NCBI GenBank assembly: GCA_024734555.1
Contig: JANPWX010000444.1
Location: 558,001 to 622,000, forward strand
From: Trochalopteron elliotii
Taxonomy: Eukaryota > Chordata > Aves > Passeriformes > Leiothrichidae
Direction of reading: 5' to 3'
DNA length: 64,000 bases
The notes under the pieces were generated by a model, which had not been told where the DNA came from, searched no databases, and was given only the letters and a program-made list of their open reading frames with translations. Position 1 is the first letter of the stretch. Every line of letters starts with the position of its first letter. The translations under genes were made by a program, and so were the position numbers. Of the stretch, positions 22,091-34,540 are shown one piece after another.

Positions 22091-23189
22091 GCTGGGAGTT
22101 TAGTTAAGTGAGGGGTTTTTGTGTTAGAGAGCAAAACTGGAGAAAAAGAAAGATCAAAAAATATATAAATTTGTTCAGAGATGCTCATTGTAGCACACAA
22201 ATTATGCATTTCAAATTTCTTTCCTGAATATTTCTTCTCAAAATATTATATTCAAAGGAGAAAAGGTCTTTTGCAATGCTTAAATTATAGATTAGTATTG
22301 GAGTAGAATTGACTTTGACCCTACTTAAATTCAGAAATAAAATGTTTGGAAAATAATTGAGAAGAAAACAGTTACTTTCTAAGTTTCTACTGAAGTCTGT
22401 AACTCCTTAAAGGTTCTTACTCACTTCCCAGATACATGCTCTTGCTGCTTTTAGATACTCAAATCTAAGTCAGCATAGATGCCTCTACCCATTCAGAATG
22501 GCATAATGTAATTTGCAGTCATAGTTTAACTTCATTTGAAGAAACAATATGACAGCAATGTCTAACTGCCTCAAGGTGGGGACAGCAGATCTTACTGAAG
22601 CTAGATATTCACGGGATAAGTACAACCTTCTTGGCAATTTATGAACACTGCTCATAACTTTACTGCATCTTGAGACACAGTTCAGGGCCAGTAGTTTTCC
22701 TTGTTTTGTTGATGGATATTGGCTCATCCCAAATTAAATAAAAGTTACTACACCTGTCTGGAGGAGAAGAGAAAACATTTAGAGCTTGCAGTAGTTTATT
22801 CAAACAGTGAAGTCTTGAAGATCTTTAAGATAAACATCCAGCAGTGCCTCTAGGCTATCTACATGCTAAAAGAGATGAAAGGAGAAAATTGGTACCTGGA
22901 GAAAGGCAGAAAAATTCTTTGTAGCCTTCTTGCCTATATTGCATTTATATGTGCACTGCTCTGAGGTGTATTCACTTATGCTGCATGCTTTACATTAAAG
23001 ATTAACAAGGAAAAATAAAAGAAGTTAGGAGAATATGATCCTGATGAAGAATTTACCATGTTTTCTTCAATGTTAAATGTTATACTTGAATGCCATATTG
23101 GAAGATATTAGGATAATACTCATTCAAAAGCACAGATAGTATTAGAAGATTCATGAAGCTGTAATAACAGAACCAAGTAAGTGATAAGT

Positions 23190-23545
23190 GGCTGGGCAAA
23201 ATACAGTGAGGATGTTCTGGTTCATTTTTGCAGTAGCTGGGAGGGGGCATGGCTAGGACCCAGAGGTCGTTCTGTACCACCTCAGGTTGTTGCCAGGGGT
23301 GGGGGAAAGGACTCTTCCAGGGAGAGGAGCCCCTGCTGCTCGAGTAACGTGGTGCAAATCCCTCCTGGAGGGAGCAGTTGGGTGGCGCTGGTCCTGAGCC
23401 AAAGGGAGTGGTCGGGGTGACATGGCTTCCGTGGCTTCCATGACAATGGAGTGTCTCAGTGTGCGTCCTAAAGTGGAGGATACTATTCTTAAACCACGAA
23501 AGAGGACCACGACATAGCAAAAATGTTGCTCCATCCTAGCAGATC
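23190..23545 (+). mobile_element. probable LTR-derived GC-rich repeat
   Basis: A 350-nt block, much richer in G and C than its flanks, with sharp edges and AT-rich DNA on both sides. It contains AGTAGCTGGGAGGGGGCATG, a GGGGTGGGGGAAAGGACTCT segment and a run of short GGAG-type direct repeats. It has the feel of a passerine LTR fragment, but I cannot name the family. No coding domain is seen; open frames on both strands (up to 146 codons, 23080-23520 minus) are not recognisable proteins. Confidence 0.4.
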
Positions 23546-25080
23546 CAATGAGTTTTTACTTTTTTTTTTTTTTTTGGTGACACAAATAGTATGATTCTTA
23601 GTACCTTGCTATAAGCCTTTATCAGCTGCATGTGTATATGCAGCACTCCATTTTAATTAGTCTGAAAATTCAAGACTTAGGAGGAATAGCAGGGGTCTCT
23701 AATTATCTTCACAAACTAGTGTTCTGCCCAGAAAATGAGGAATGAATAAGCATTAAGCAGTCAGAGGCCAGTACTTAATCACAGAGAGAAGCAGGAAGAG
23801 TGGAAGATAAGGAAACGCAATTTTTACTGACTTGGCAGGGCCCTGAAAATTACTAAAAATAATCCTTCTTTAGTAAAACACACCAATTCTAGATATAGAG
23901 ATTTATGATTTATTCTTATCAGTAATGTTTGACTGGATATTTTAAACCATTTTTTTCTCCTCATATCTTACCATACTTCTAATACTTTTATTTTACATGT
24001 GTCTGTTTAGGCATCAGTAGCATTTCTTGAAGACATCGTATGGGAAGAATGTTTTCCAAGCATCACTTGTAAATTTTCAGTCCAGGTTCCAAGGAAATAA
24101 AGACTATTCTTTCCTTCCTTTGAAAAAAAATTATGACATTGGGTTTTAAATCATTGCTATTCACAAACTGGCCGTGACAAAAAAGACTGAGGATTATCTC
24201 TTTAGCAACTTTTGAATCAAAGCTGCATTATTGATATGAAGCTAAAAAGGCTTTGCAATTCTTTATATAATTAAAAGCAACTGTTATTATGGAAATTTTT
24301 CAGAACAGCTGTTGTATTGGAAGAAAGGTTACACTCTTCTCTATCAGTAATCCCTTTAAATCTCTGACATGATTCATCGCTCCTCAGACAATGCCAATGA
24401 ATTAAACAAAACTGGATGCCTTCCATACATATATTTATTACTTGCAACCCTATCAACAAGAAAGAATGGAAAACAGAACTCGAATTGGCTAATGAAAGTT
24501 ATATGAATGCCCATTTTATGAACTTTATTTCTATTTTTGTCTTCCAAAGTACTCATTTTACCCAAAAGTGATGTCCAGCTTCCTGACTGTCCCAAAGAGC
24601 TTACAATCACTACTTTATTCTTGAGCCTTAGTCAAGGGTAACAGTTTGGAAGGAAAGGCTAGATCTTGCTGAGTTTGGTAAAGGCTAGAGACGGTTTTGA
24701 TGTAGGATAAAAAGCTTTAGCTCTTTATGAATTTCTGCCTGTCCTTGTGGAGATTTGAAAAAGATTTTTCCTCCTGGCTGGAAGGAGGCAGCATATCATT
24801 ACTGCAGCTGAGGTTTTCATTTCATTCCTGGCTTGAAAGCCAGGAAAGCAGAGAAGGGCCAGCCAAGATTTTTTTTTTTTTTCTCCCCTCAGGGGGTTAG
24901 AAGGAAGCAAAAAAAAAGAAAACAAATGTGGGCCTGAAGGAGAAGAATTGGTAAATGACTTGCTGGGTTTCAGAGTGAATAGATGTAGTGTATTTTCTAG
25001 ACGTGAGGAAAGTTAGAAACAAAGAAGCCTGGACTCCTGGACTAGTACAGAAGCGAGAGGATGCCTCTTTTTCAAAGTCC
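23546..25080. other. intergenic sequence, no feature seen
   Basis: AT-rich sequence with poly(T) runs near 23560 and 24870. No exon or named repeat is recognised. Confidence 0.75.
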
Positions 25081-25087
25081 AGCTCCT

Positions 25088-25290
25088 GGGGTGGAATAAC
25101 CCCACGCAACAAGTGCCGGCCGGGGCTTTGTGCGGCGGCGGAGCGGGACGCGGCTGCGGCCATGGGGAGCGCGGGCCGGCAGCGCGCCCGTGTGGCCATA
25201 CGGGAGAACGGCACCCGGGGCTGCCGCGCTGCGACACGGCTGCAGCGCCCCGGGAGGCGCGGGTTCGGCTTTGGCATGTCACCGGGAACC
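25088..25290. promoter_or_regulatory. isolated GC/CpG-rich islet in the gene desert
   Basis: About 200 nt with many CpG sites, isolated by roughly 8.5 kb from the NEIL3 island. A plus-strand ATG at 25161 sits in the strong context GCGGCCATGG and opens a 71-codon Arg/Gly-rich frame to 25374 with no recognisable domain; open frames exist in other phases too. It could be the promoter and first exon of a non-coding RNA, or a CpG-rich repeat remnant. No TATA box or splice donor is obvious enough to call. Confidence 0.45.
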
Positions 25291-25341
25291 GTGGGTTCTG
25301 CTCAGTTACATCACGGGAAGCGATGGGTTCTGCTTAGTTTT
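25283..25341. repeat. imperfect direct repeat, about 33-nt period
   Basis: Two copies of a unit containing GGGTTCTGCT(C/T)AGTT lie next to each other at the right edge of the GC islet. Confidence 0.7.
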
Positions 25342-25649
25342 ATAACACAGACACACCTGGACTTCAGTGTGTAGCTTTGGATTTCTCAGCACAGGAAGGC
25401 TGACGAACTAAAGCGAGTCCAGCCGTGCTCCACCAATATGTTTAGGAGCTGGATGGCAAGACGCTTGGAGAGCAGTGTTTGCTTAGCAGAAGAGAGAGGC
25501 AGGGCTTTCTACACTTCTCTGATTTCTGTCTTCACCTGCTTAAGAAAAAGGAAATTTGTTAAGGGTGCAGAGGCTCTTCTCAGAGGCTCACAGCAAAAGG
25601 GCAAGAGGCAATGCAACACATTCAGGACCAGAAATATTTTTCTGGATTA

Positions 25650-25670
25650 AAAACAAACAAACAAACAAAC
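25650..25670. repeat. (AAAC)n microsatellite
   Basis: Five AAAC units. Confidence 0.9.
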
Positions 25671-27604
25671 ATGAAAAGAGGTGAAGCACAGGAGTAGGTT
25701 GTCCAGGGTGCATGTGAAATCTCCACCCTAAGAGAGTAATCTTGGGGTAAAACTCTATGGAACCTGACCTCACTTTAAATATTGCCTTGCTTTGAGTGGG
25801 ACTAGCTGAGCAGAGGTTTCTTCCAATTTGCATATTTCCTGTGAGTCTAAGATCTACATTCTTCATCAACCAGATTGCTCTTGCTGTAGATTTGAATTCT
25901 GTGTGAAATTCTTTGTTACTCAAACAAATTCCAAATCGTATTGCGTTCATGCTGCCAACTCAGACTTTATTTCTTTTTCCCTCTCCTGATAATGAAATAC
26001 TGTATCTAAGAGCTGTTGGACAGCTGAGGACTGTCAAAAGCAGTTGCTGGTTAAACTGCTACAGCAGTAAGAGCTTCTGTGCAAAAATATTTCTGATGTT
26101 TTGTGAAGTGGGGGTTGCTTTGGCAACAAGGTTATTTGGCAGAATATAACCGGACGGAACTTGAAGAGGAAGAGGCTTGACAGGAGTACCAGAAAGTTGA
26201 AAAAGGATAAAACCTTTCTTTAGGATGCACTTTTTCAGTGTAAGGGTTTGCAACATTGCAATACTATGAATGATTTATTCCTTTTGCCTTCAGATATTTT
26301 GAACTCTCTCTACTGTATTTCAGCTTTTGGCTTTAGTTCCCTCATGCAGATTTATGATGATAATGGTGAGATTTTTTTATTTAAAGTGTAGCCCATCACA
26401 CATAAAGGAGGATTGTTGATATGTAGTTGTGAACTGTACCTGTTCTATTACCCATTTTAAGTCAGATCTAGTGAAAAATAAACAAAAATAAATAAAAGAG
26501 GCTGTATATATCAGTGAGTAAAAGTGCCATCACTGTAAAAGGTTGTAGACACTGGAGTAACTAGAGAAAGATTAATGTTGGCTAATACTAAATAGAATCT
26601 GATGAAGAAAACTGAAAGAACTTCATAGAATAAAACAAAGCCTCTTACTAGACTTCAGAAACACATTTATAGGATTTATATCCACAAATAACATAAATAA
26701 CATCTGAGTCATGAAATTACGCAGTAAGAATACCACCTGCAGTAATCTTGGATTTAAGCAGACTGCGGTTTTAAAATGTGGAGCCCCTGGACTCTTTTTG
26801 TACTAGTGGGAAGCTTTCATTATGGCTTCCACTATAGGGATTATATGACACTAACTATAGAGATTACTTACACAAATAGAGTTAAAACTGTTGAAACTCA
26901 CAATGATCACTAAATGCCTTATTTTTTTATTTATTTTTTTCAAAGGGGAAAAGACCTTGCTTTAACCATCTGTATGTTGATTTGCCAGCAAGTAAAAATG
27001 CACCAGCAGATTCAACCACTGAAAAACTGTTGGTGATGCCATGTAAGTAACAACATTATATAGATCATTATCTGGGGTGTAAAATTATCCTTAGAATTCT
27101 CCATCTGCAGAAGTCTCTGTAGAAAGTAATTTAAATACAGTTCAGCTTCAGCTAACTAGAATTTGCTATCAAAGATTCAAAGGAAGCTGATTTTCAGCTT
27201 AATATGCTCTGGTTTGGATGCACTTACATTTAAAAAGTTGCTTTCTCTTAGTTCTTTTTTAAACCTGGAAGTTTGCATCTCTCTACCTCCATTAATTAGT
27301 GAGTCTTCTTTTCAAAAAAGTAGAAATATTCTTCTATGAAGAGCATTTCCAGTGATCTGGTTGCCGTCTCTCAGGTATCAGGAACCAAAAAATTTAGAGC
27401 TCTTCTCTAGAACCTGGTCAATGCTCTTCATTTTCTGGCTTGCAGCAAGCAGCAGATATAAAGTCAGTGAAGTTTTCTTGTAATTGGTGTAATATGTTCC
27501 CTGTGGATAACATAGCCAAGCAGGTTTCATAGCCAGGCAGCATTCTTTTACATCAGCTATATCATCCAAGTAATCTCCAGACAAAGGGTATGATGAATTA
27601 TGTT

Positions 27605-27720
27605 GTGAGGAGAAGTGTCTGCCAAGGCACCCTGGGATTAGTGTTAGAACTGGTTTTACTTAACATCTTCATTAATGATCTGGAAGAGGGAGTAAACAGA
27701 CCGTTAATTGAATTGGCAGT
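27605..27720 (+). mobile_element. CR1 ORF2 fragment
   Basis: CATCTTCATTAATGATCTGG followed by AAGAGGGAGTAAACAGACCG matches the CR1 reverse-transcriptase region (FINDL-type motif) upstream of the part preserved in other copies. It is short and diverged. Confidence 0.7.
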
Positions 27721-30700
27721 TATTGCACAGAAATAATTCTAGGCTCCTAGCTAGACTAGAAATAAGAGGAGATTATAAACAAAGACAAGTATTAAGAAGA
27801 TAAGAGCAATTTATGAAAACAGTTTCTCTTTGTCTGTAGCCATGTTTGGGTTATTTTACGGATTGTGATTACATATACTTTTGTATGAGCCACAGATTGA
27901 AACACTGTTTACATGCAATTAAAGATTCAGCAGCTTGAGAGAAGTAACAGCTACATCAGGGTTTCCTTTTTAGCAGGGGTGAGGGGGTAGGGTACTAGAA
28001 ACTGTGGTCTGGCTTTCAAGCAAAAGAGTAAACTACAGTGTTCTACATATTTACCTGTCAATATCAGTGTACCTTTTATCAGTAGAGTAATTTTTGACCA
28101 CTTCTAAAGTATTGAAATGAAAGGAGCTGACTGGAATTTGACAGACCCCTCTACAGGCACCCCAACTTGATACTGGTAACAACTTCTTTAGATTTTTCAG
28201 GTGGATTAGTTTACTTCATATTTTTGTGAGTTGCTTTTAGACAAAATTGCATATGGTCTAACAATGTCACAAAATTTATTTGATTATAAGATTTTCTAGA
28301 AACAGTGGGGTGTTTTTTTAATTAAATCTCCTTAAATTTCTTATTGAAATAGTGTTGTATCAGCAGTTTTTTAGGGGTTTTATAGGGTTCCATATCAATC
28401 TATCTATGCTGCAATCACCACTATAGTTTCCTGTTTAAGGATTATTTTTGAAAGAAAAATGAAACTCATTATTATATGCCAGTTTTATACCATGTCTTGT
28501 AAAGTATACAAAAGAATAGCTATAATCACCAGCTCTAAAAATCAGGCACATACAAACAACACAGAATAAAAAGCTGGTTGATTTTTCAGTAGCTGGGAAT
28601 GTACTTCATGTGTAATATTCTGTGTGGAATGCGTGTAGGTAAGGCATGTTCCCTCTCCCTGTCAATGAGACAGAGATGTCCAGACCACAGTAATGTGGGC
28701 TGTATGCATTTCCCTTGGAAAATCTGTTGTTTCTGTAAATCATGGATAAATCTGCACAGCATGTGTTAAGCTGGAAATAAGCAGCCTAACTGTTGGACAC
28801 AATTCTGCAGTTCTTGTGGTGCTTAGAACCCTGCCTTAGTTCTATGTGCAAGCATAGGAAGCAGGCTCCTGATCCAGCAGCGCTCTCAGGAGGAAGCTGG
28901 CAATATAGCAGAATCTGAATAAGTCAAAAGCTAGAAAAGTGTTACTGCAAGTGCATCTGTCAAACCAGGTGATGCAGGAGAAAATGAGGTGATGACAGCT
29001 TCGGCAGAAGGAGAAATGGCATAATAGGAAGTGAGTTAATGATGCCAGCAATTTTTAGCAGTTGAGATAGTAAGGGCTGCACAGGCAAGGTGGCACTCTA
29101 TGATTTATGTGCAAGAGGTAGGCAAGGTGATATTTTTTGAAGTGTAGGTTGTAAGCTGCTAGGCTAAGTTCAGATGTTCAATTTCATTGTTGCCCAGGAT
29201 ACAATTATAAAAAACAATTTTGCTGGAATTATCCAGTTATTCAGTGATTTTCTCTCTCTTGTGTTCCAGACTAAATGAGATTAGTTACTATAAAGAAATA
29301 CTCATTGATAATCAAGGTGTTTGGTTTTTTTATGTCCATATATATGCTGAAAAATTTGATTTCAATTGAATTATTACTCCTGACTCACCTATGAAAAGTA
29401 ACAAAAAACTTTAATTGAATTAAAAATACATATTATAAAGATTTTCTTTCTGTTTAAGAAGTCATTTTTCTTGGCCCAAGATGCTGGTTACTTTCATATT
29501 GCTCATAAGAAACTATAGCATGGGATGTATAGCAAAGAAAAATCAAGCCATTTGGGGTTATTATTTATACTGAGTTATTTATCATTCATACTAACAGGAT
29601 AAACATTAAAGGAAATTAAAAGCAGTAGAACACTTTAATTGAGCTATGCTGTTTTCGTTATGAAAATCAGTGAAAACTGCAGAGATATAAAATTTGAAAA
29701 AAAACTACAACATAGTTCTAAACATTTCTAATAATGTGAAAAATTAAGGGACATCTCACATTTCCTTGGCAAGAATTTCTCTTCATTGTCTGCTACAGCT
29801 CATTTCAAGCTGTTTTCTGTGTAAAAATGAGTGTACTTCACTGTACAGTGGTGTTATATGCACAATGTATGTTCTGTGAGATAAGCAAGTTTTTTTAGGA
29901 ATGAAGTATATATGTTATAGATACAAAAATATTATTAGTGTGACCTAGGTTTGAATATTTCTATAAATTAAAGAAGATGAAACAAATAGAACTGGGTGTT
30001 ATGTTCAAACAGTGTTCATTTGACCCTCCATATTTCCAGGCTTGTTTAGTATCTCAAACTTATTTTCTTGCTAATTGCAGTCAGGGTGTAACCTGCTACT
30101 TTTTTCTTTAAGTGATGACTACCTACTCTAGAAAGGGTTTGATATCTCTACTTGATAGGTATCTAAACAAAGTTTAATGATGAAACTTCCAGCTAAAGAA
30201 AGAGGCTATCCAGATGGAATATTATTCAGTGCATTGTATGTTTGGGACATTTAAAAATAATAAATTCTGGCTGTCAAAGGAAGCTCTTTGAACTAAGTTT
30301 GCAGTAAATAATAATAAATAATCCTGGAGCACAGCAGTTGAAATTTTAAAGAAGTACGCATGTGGTCATGTCAGCTTGTAGTACAGTAGTCACTGTGAGG
30401 ATGGTAAGTTTTAAAATGACAAAGGAAATGAGATGTGTATTCATCAGTTTATGACTGATGTGCTGACAGGATCCTAATTATGTCATGAACACAACAATGC
30501 TGTAATACAACTTCACCATAAGGGACTTAAAGCCATAATATATTTTATCAGCTGCTGTGGGGAAGGAAAAACCTATTGCAAGATTTTTTTTTTTTTATGG
30601 GACTGATGAAGAGGTGTTGATCATTGAATCAAGTAATGACTTCTCAAGATCATGGTAATCAAGAGGGGGATAAGTATCTGTTTGATGTGGGAAACATCTG

Positions 30701-33700
30701 TTAAAGAATTTCTCCTGAGTCTCATCAGTAGCTGGCAACTCTCATTGTTTTAGCAATGTTTTCATTATGGCTCTGTCTATAAAATGGCATAGTATGTTTT
30801 GTACTACAGGTGTCTTCTCAGTGTAAACTAGTACATTTTAACTTTAAAACTAGAACATTTTAATTCCAACTTCCTGTTAAAAGTTAATTCCAAATTCTTT
30901 TTAACAATATATTGCATAAAACAATATAGCTCTTTGCATCTCTATAGTCCTAGATTGAAAATTTCAATTTTCGGTGCTAGCAAAAATCACTGAGTATGGA
31001 AATAACCTATATGTAATCTATGAGTGACACATCTAGCTCTGTTTAGACCTAGTCCTTAAAATGAAGAAGTAACTTTGTCCTTAACTGTGTTAGCCTAAAA
31101 GTAGATGTACCATTACATGTACTTCCTTTTCTTGATTCTGTACACAGAAAAGAGAGGTTTCCTAATGAGCACCTACCGAGAAGCTTATCATCACACTTGC
31201 CACTAACCATAAAACAGCGAGCTACAGAAGTAAAATAAGATAGTCTGTCAGAGGAATTGGTATGCCAAACCCTATTTATCTATTATTTTAAAGGAACTGA
31301 TGGTGGCCAACATCAAATACTCCAGCAGAGTTTAAACAAATTGCACAGGGGCTGCACCCATTAAAAAGAAAATCAAAAGAAAGATTTTTCAGTTAAGCTG
31401 AGCTTGAAACTAACTTTTCACATTGCCTGATATCTCTTTGTCAATGTTAGAATACTTGTAACTTAAGAACTTTACCACATTGATAATTTTTTTTTTTTTG
31501 TGGTGACTTTGATATCATTATACCTTTAGGACGTTTTAAGATGATCTACAGTTTTCTACACAAATCTCATGGACAAAGGAGATTCTTTACAGCCCAGTCT
31601 GTAAAACATACCCTCCCAACTGGCAATGCTTGGGCTGCACCAATCTGCTGGCTGAGGGCTGGGCACACATCCTTCTTTAAATGGAACTATGCCTTTTCAT
31701 CAAACTAAACAAAAAGGTTCATGTGCATATGCTAGTGGAAAAAAATATTTAGCTAGTGGACAGAATATTTAGCTGTTCTACTTCTGTTCATTAATTCAAT
31801 TTCAGCAATGTTTGAAGAAAATACTTTTTTGATGTTTAGAACAGTTGTGTTTTCCAGACTATGCATCACAACATTAATTTTGCCTGCCAAAGATACCGCT
31901 TTATCTTATGCATTCACTATTTACAAATCTTCACCCGACTACTATATACAGCAGAACTGACTGGAAAAAATCCAAGATGTACACATTTTTCTTAGAAAAG
32001 GGATAGAGTTGAAGGGAGGGAGAGATCTTAGCTAAGAGGTGCACAATAAAAGTTCAAGTCCTCAGAATCTGAGTTGTGGTGCACAATTTGTTTTGCATAA
32101 CAGTTGTAATAACATTGATGTTTGAAAAAGGGGATATAGTATTACTTCATTTTCATTTGCATGCTTTTTTTGCTCTGTCAAAACATCTGATATGACTAGC
32201 AATTCTCTAATTGCTTTACATCTATGAAAATATATTTTAATATTCTATCTAGTGTAACAACATTCATTAAATACATGCTTTTTCTGTCTGCTGCAGTCAC
32301 ATCATTGTTAATCTTCTGGTGGGGAGTTCAACACATTAATTATGTCCTTCATAAAAATATTCTCTTTTAAGTTCAAACCTGTTTTCTTGAATGAATCCTT
32401 ACTCTTGGATTATAAAAGAAGATAAAGATTTGTTCCCATTTACCTCTTCAGATTCAACTTAGATTCACTGCTCTGCAGAAGTCATGAGCAGTAGAAAAGA
32501 ATTTAATTTAGAACTGAAAGATTTCAGAAAAATTAATTTGAAATACAAGTTTGTGTATCCATTCTTGTTTTCCCTACAGCTTATCATACTTTAGGAGCAC
32601 AGTTGGACCTCCAATTTATCTGGCTGTACGTAGCTCTCTGGTAGTTCCTCTTCTTTTATCCCTGATCTCTACTGGTCACCATCTTCCATTCCTCAGCCTT
32701 TTTTTTTTTTCTTGTTAATGTATTAGACTTAAGCAAACAAATGCATACTATATGGAGTATCATCATCTTCATTTGCATGTTGTATCATTTCTAACAGTCT
32801 GTTTCTTTAGAATTACTTTAATCTGATTTTTGCTTCTCTCAAAAACAAGCCTATATTGAGCATACCTAGCATCTTAATACAAGAAATGGTTACCAGTGTT
32901 TTTTTTATTTTGTTAACAACTGTACTAAAATCAGTATTCCTAAGGTAGTGAAAAGTACCTTGACATCTAACATACAAGGTTTTGCTGCTCCTGCAAGTAA
33001 ATTACAACTGCAAGATCATTGATGCATGCAACAGACCTGGGAAATATAAACAGTTGTCTGTGGGTAGTCATACCTTACAGGTAGGAAGATTACTTAGCTA
33101 AGCACTCACACTTTTTGTGTGGTGCCAGATGTACAAGTGGAAAAGGATTTGTTTTAACATGGGAACACTAACTGTACCATTGAAGACATATCAGCTGCTG
33201 TGAAATATCTGAAGAATTTGTTCCAAAACTGACTTAAAAAAATTTTGTTAGAGAAAGGGAGTGATGAGGATGTAGAAATTATCCATGTTATAAAAAAATG
33301 ACAAAAACTTCAAAAAAAGGAAAAAAAAGAAGCAGACAGATGGTGGCAGGTGTCATCTTTGGATCCAGGTTACTTTTATAGTCATCTGACTCATGAATTT
33401 CTCTCATTTATTACTATCAAAGACAGGATGAAACAGCTTAGCTTCAAGGCAATACTTAAGCCCCTTACATCTAACTCCAAGCACCTGGCTCACTTCAGAA
33501 AGAAAAGCTACTCATCTGTCAGTCTCCAGCTTGAAACTGGCAGTTCCCATGCACTGTTTGCCAGGTACAATTACACCAGTTGGCACAAGACGTTAGACTC
33601 CCTGTTAAACCATCATAGAACTAAGATCCCTAGATTTAAGAGTCATTACTTTGAATTCTGTTAGATGCTGAGTTTTCTGATAGGTTGTTATCAGAAAGAT

Positions 33701-34329
33701 TGATAACAAAGGATATAATAATGAGGTTAAAGTCTTCTAGAATCTATCAAATCTTCCTTAAGACAATTATTACTTGTTCAGTCTGAATTTAAATCATGCC
33801 ATATATTCATTTGTGAATTCCTAGGTCCACACAAAGATGCATTGAGATAGATAGTGCTAGAACAGGAAAGCTTTTCTAGTTAGACAAGTTATAAAAACAA
33901 CAGAGAACAAAGGTTTTACTGAATGTCATTTTACTATACATTAGAGTAAACCAGAAGTATGTACACCATGTCTCAGGTAAGGTGTAGTAGTTAACAGCTG
34001 GGAAGTAGCTATCTCTAGTTGAGCTCTAACAAAATATTCACAAATTATTAGCTTTTCGGAAACTACTCTGAGAAAGGAGAATTATTTATAAAGTGTAACA
34101 GAACATAACCTCTTTAAAAAGAAATGCTTCCATTTGTTGTCCATTAATAGAGTAGTTAATGCAGCATAGCTAGACTCCTAAAATTAGCTCAGAAAATGAA
34201 AAAAAAGGGGATCAAATAAATTGTTTGCAATAAATAGCTCCCAAGCTCCCAAACCTACCTCCTTTGACTTTATTAGGCACACTCTAGAGGAGAACTTGGT
34301 CTGCTCTTTCTCTGGTTAACACTAACCTC

Positions 34330-34540
34330 CACTTGCTGATGCCATTATTAAGTTAATTGTTTGGATCATCAATCTGTGTCAACAAAGCTTTCAGAGTGCC
34401 TGATGAGATATCAAGCATCAAGCTGCGATGCATTAAAAAATGATGAATTTACATCCAGGTAAAACAATGCCCTTCAGCTATAATAATGCATCACTACTTT
34501 GTTTACAAATGGGTATTCATCATGAGACATGGCAAGCATA
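34330..34540. promoter_or_regulatory. candidate conserved enhancer-like stretch
   Basis: A dense series of homeodomain-type cores (TTAATTG, GATCATCAAT, GATGCATTA, AATAATGCATCA) and a forkhead-type core TTTGTTTACAAA lie within 210 nt, without repeats or long homopolymers. This is the texture of deeply conserved non-coding elements near developmental genes; VEGFC would be the natural target. Conservation cannot be tested from one sequence. Confidence 0.3.

Larger units (their letters stand above)
16640..23190. other. intergenic sequence upstream of NEIL3
   Basis: AT-rich sequence with no supportable exon. It contains the E2F-type site at 16.8 kb, a T/G low-complexity tract (17017-17146), a poly-G run (20584-20606) and a small CR1 scrap (about 22055-22090). 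The ORFs here are at most about 80 codons and resemble no protein family. Confidence 0.8.

Noticed and set aside
24897..25277. 126-codon minus-strand ORF over the GC islet
   Set aside because: Arg/Ala/Pro-rich composition follows from GC content; several phases are open at once, which points to composition rather than coding.
33350..33664. 104-codon plus-strand ORF as an exon or retrogene
   Set aside because: No recognisable motif, no poly(A) tail or target duplication, no matching splice context.
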